This document shows, piece after piece, positions 63,365-64,000 of a DNA stretch of 64,000 nucleotides. The notes below the pieces were generated by a model that made no database searches, was not told the origin of the DNA, and worked only from the letters and a program-made list of their open reading frames with translations. Numbering within the stretch: position 1 is the stretch's first letter; every line of letters starts with the position of its first letter. Made by a program: the position numbers and the translations under genes. The DNA comes from Paenibacillus sp. S150 (lineage in GTDB: Bacteria > Bacillota > Bacilli > Paenibacillales > Paenibacillaceae): assembly GCF_019352175.1 (NCBI RefSeq), contig NZ_JACBYI010000003.1:62001-126000 (forward strand), read 5' to 3'.

Positions 63365-63546
63365 CGCAATTTTTCCTCCAATTAATGGTTTAGAATCAAT
63401 CACGCACCATAAATGGATGCGTTTTCAGATTTGATTATAGTATCCCTTCCGCCTATTTAGTAGGAGCAGAATTTCGGATTTCGTCTCCATTTTTTGGGTG
63501 AAGCGATTTTCGCGGAGAATTTACATCTTTAGGTGCTGCAAAAAAA

Positions 63547-63592
63547 GAAAAAAGCCCTAATTCTCCAGAAGTCCGGAGACATAAGGCTTTTT
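63547..63592. terminator. Bidirectional intrinsic terminator before msrA
   Basis: AAAAAAGCC...AAGGCTTTTT with inner CTCC/GGAG arms, just after the msrA stop at 63610. Confidence 0.85.
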
Positions 63593-63609
63593 AAAGGCCA
63601 TTTTTTCTT

Positions 63610-64000
63610 TTACCAATGCTTTGCAATGAAGGTGTCGCGCCCGGATTGCCCGCGGTCCTCTTTGTAGTGCTTCGGATTCTTTTTGTGATAGTCCTGATGG
63701 TAATCCTCTGCCGGGTAAAAAACCGGTGCAGGCAGAATCTCTGTCACCACCGGGCCCTCGAATCTGCCGCTGGCCGCTACCTGTTCCCGGGATGCCAGCG
63801 CAGCCAGACGCTGCTCTTCATTATAATAGAATACCGCTGTCCGGTATTGCGTGCCTCTATCCTGAAACTGTCCGCCGTCGTCGGTCGGATCGATCTGGGG
63901 CCAGAACAGCTCCAGCAGCTTTTCGTAAGGGAAAACCGCCGGATCATACGTGATCTGCACCACCTCATAATGGCCTGTCGTTCCGGTTTTGACCTGCTCA
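63610..64000 (-). CDS. msrA: Peptide methionine sulfoxide reductase MsrA, partial
   Basis: The C-terminal 130 or so residues; the start lies beyond the right edge. The frame continues past the window end as ...EQVKTGTTGHYEVVQITYDP, the MsrA core after the catalytic GCFW. It includes FWPQIDPTDDGGQFQDRGTQYRTAVFYY and the C-terminal EDYHQDYHKKNPKHYK. It repairs methionine-S-sulfoxide in proteins. It ends at a strong bidirectional terminator. Another sulfur-related gene, though probably unconnected with the nitrogenase-like operons. Confidence 0.92.
   Translation of the reverse strand, partial: EQVKTGTTGHYEVVQITYDPAVFPYEKLLELFWPQIDPTDDGGQFQDRGTQYRTAVFYYNEEQRLAALASREQVAASGRFEGPVVTEILPAPVFYPAEDYHQDYHKKNPKHYKEDRGQSGRDTFIAKHW

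Overview
The window looks like a chromosomal segment of Paenibacillus or a close relative. It has moderately high GC, sigma-A promoters with near-perfect TTGACA/TATAAT boxes, strong AGGAGG ribosome-binding sites with some GTG and TTG starts, a T-box leader before thrS, paired two-component/ABC modules, and secreted polysaccharidases of types common in this genus. Most genes lie on the minus strand. All assignments come from reading the sequence; no database search was run.

Layout. 1-6100: end of a DMT-type transporter, two dispersed repeats, a Nudix / Tet(M)-like GTPase / aldo-keto reductase operon, a Mop-type TOBE protein and a GNAT acetyltransferase. 6141-12418: a five-gene operon transcribed cysK - nitrogenase-like beta (K1) - nitrogenase-like alpha (D1) - ABC ATPase - second cysK-like gene, behind an elaborate leader. 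12461-20034: alanyl-tRNA editing protein, a TauE/SafE-type permease, and an FtsX-type ABC exporter with its two-component system. 20190-31024: a ten-gene operon transcribed metK - nitrogenase reductase-like (H) - nitrogenase-like alpha (D2) - beta (K2) - radical SAM protein - MTA/SAH nucleosidase - ABC ATPase - two permeases - substrate-binding lipoprotein. 31079-39624: Nudix, YebC/YeeI, a hypothetical protein, a frameshifted small gene, LysR + MetE-like methyltransferase, phosphodiester glycosidase and a double-TPM protein. 39791-46552: a three-gene MukF/E/B-like (Wadjet/Mks-like) operon without a recognisable JetD nuclease. 47088-64000: thrS with its T-box, HAD phosphatase, a 51-bp hairpin minisatellite, lectin-pectate lyase, two-component system, M16 peptidase, cell-wall-binding lipoprotein, a putative orphan endonuclease, a GH64 glucanase and the end of msrA.

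The centrepiece is the pair of nitrogenase-like operons. They sit among cysteine synthases, SAM synthetase, MTA/SAH nucleosidase and a sulfonate-type importer, with no recognisable nifB, nifE, nifN, nifX or nifV. This points to reductive sulfur salvage from imported organosulfur compounds, by analogy with methylthio-alkane reductases, and not to N2 fixation. D1K1 keeps the six P-cluster-type cysteines and a cofactor-type cysteine. D2K2 keeps three on K2 but only one on D2, with an Asp at another ligand position, which resembles dark-operative protochlorophyllide reductase or a NifEN-like scaffold. One H protein may serve both. Both operons share a control layout: strong sigma-A promoter, short leader with a CCGG-N4-CCGG hairpin abutting an intrinsic terminator, then a TGTGA-N6-TCACA box of Fnr/Crp or Rex type. 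I infer sulfur-responsive attenuation plus redox control.
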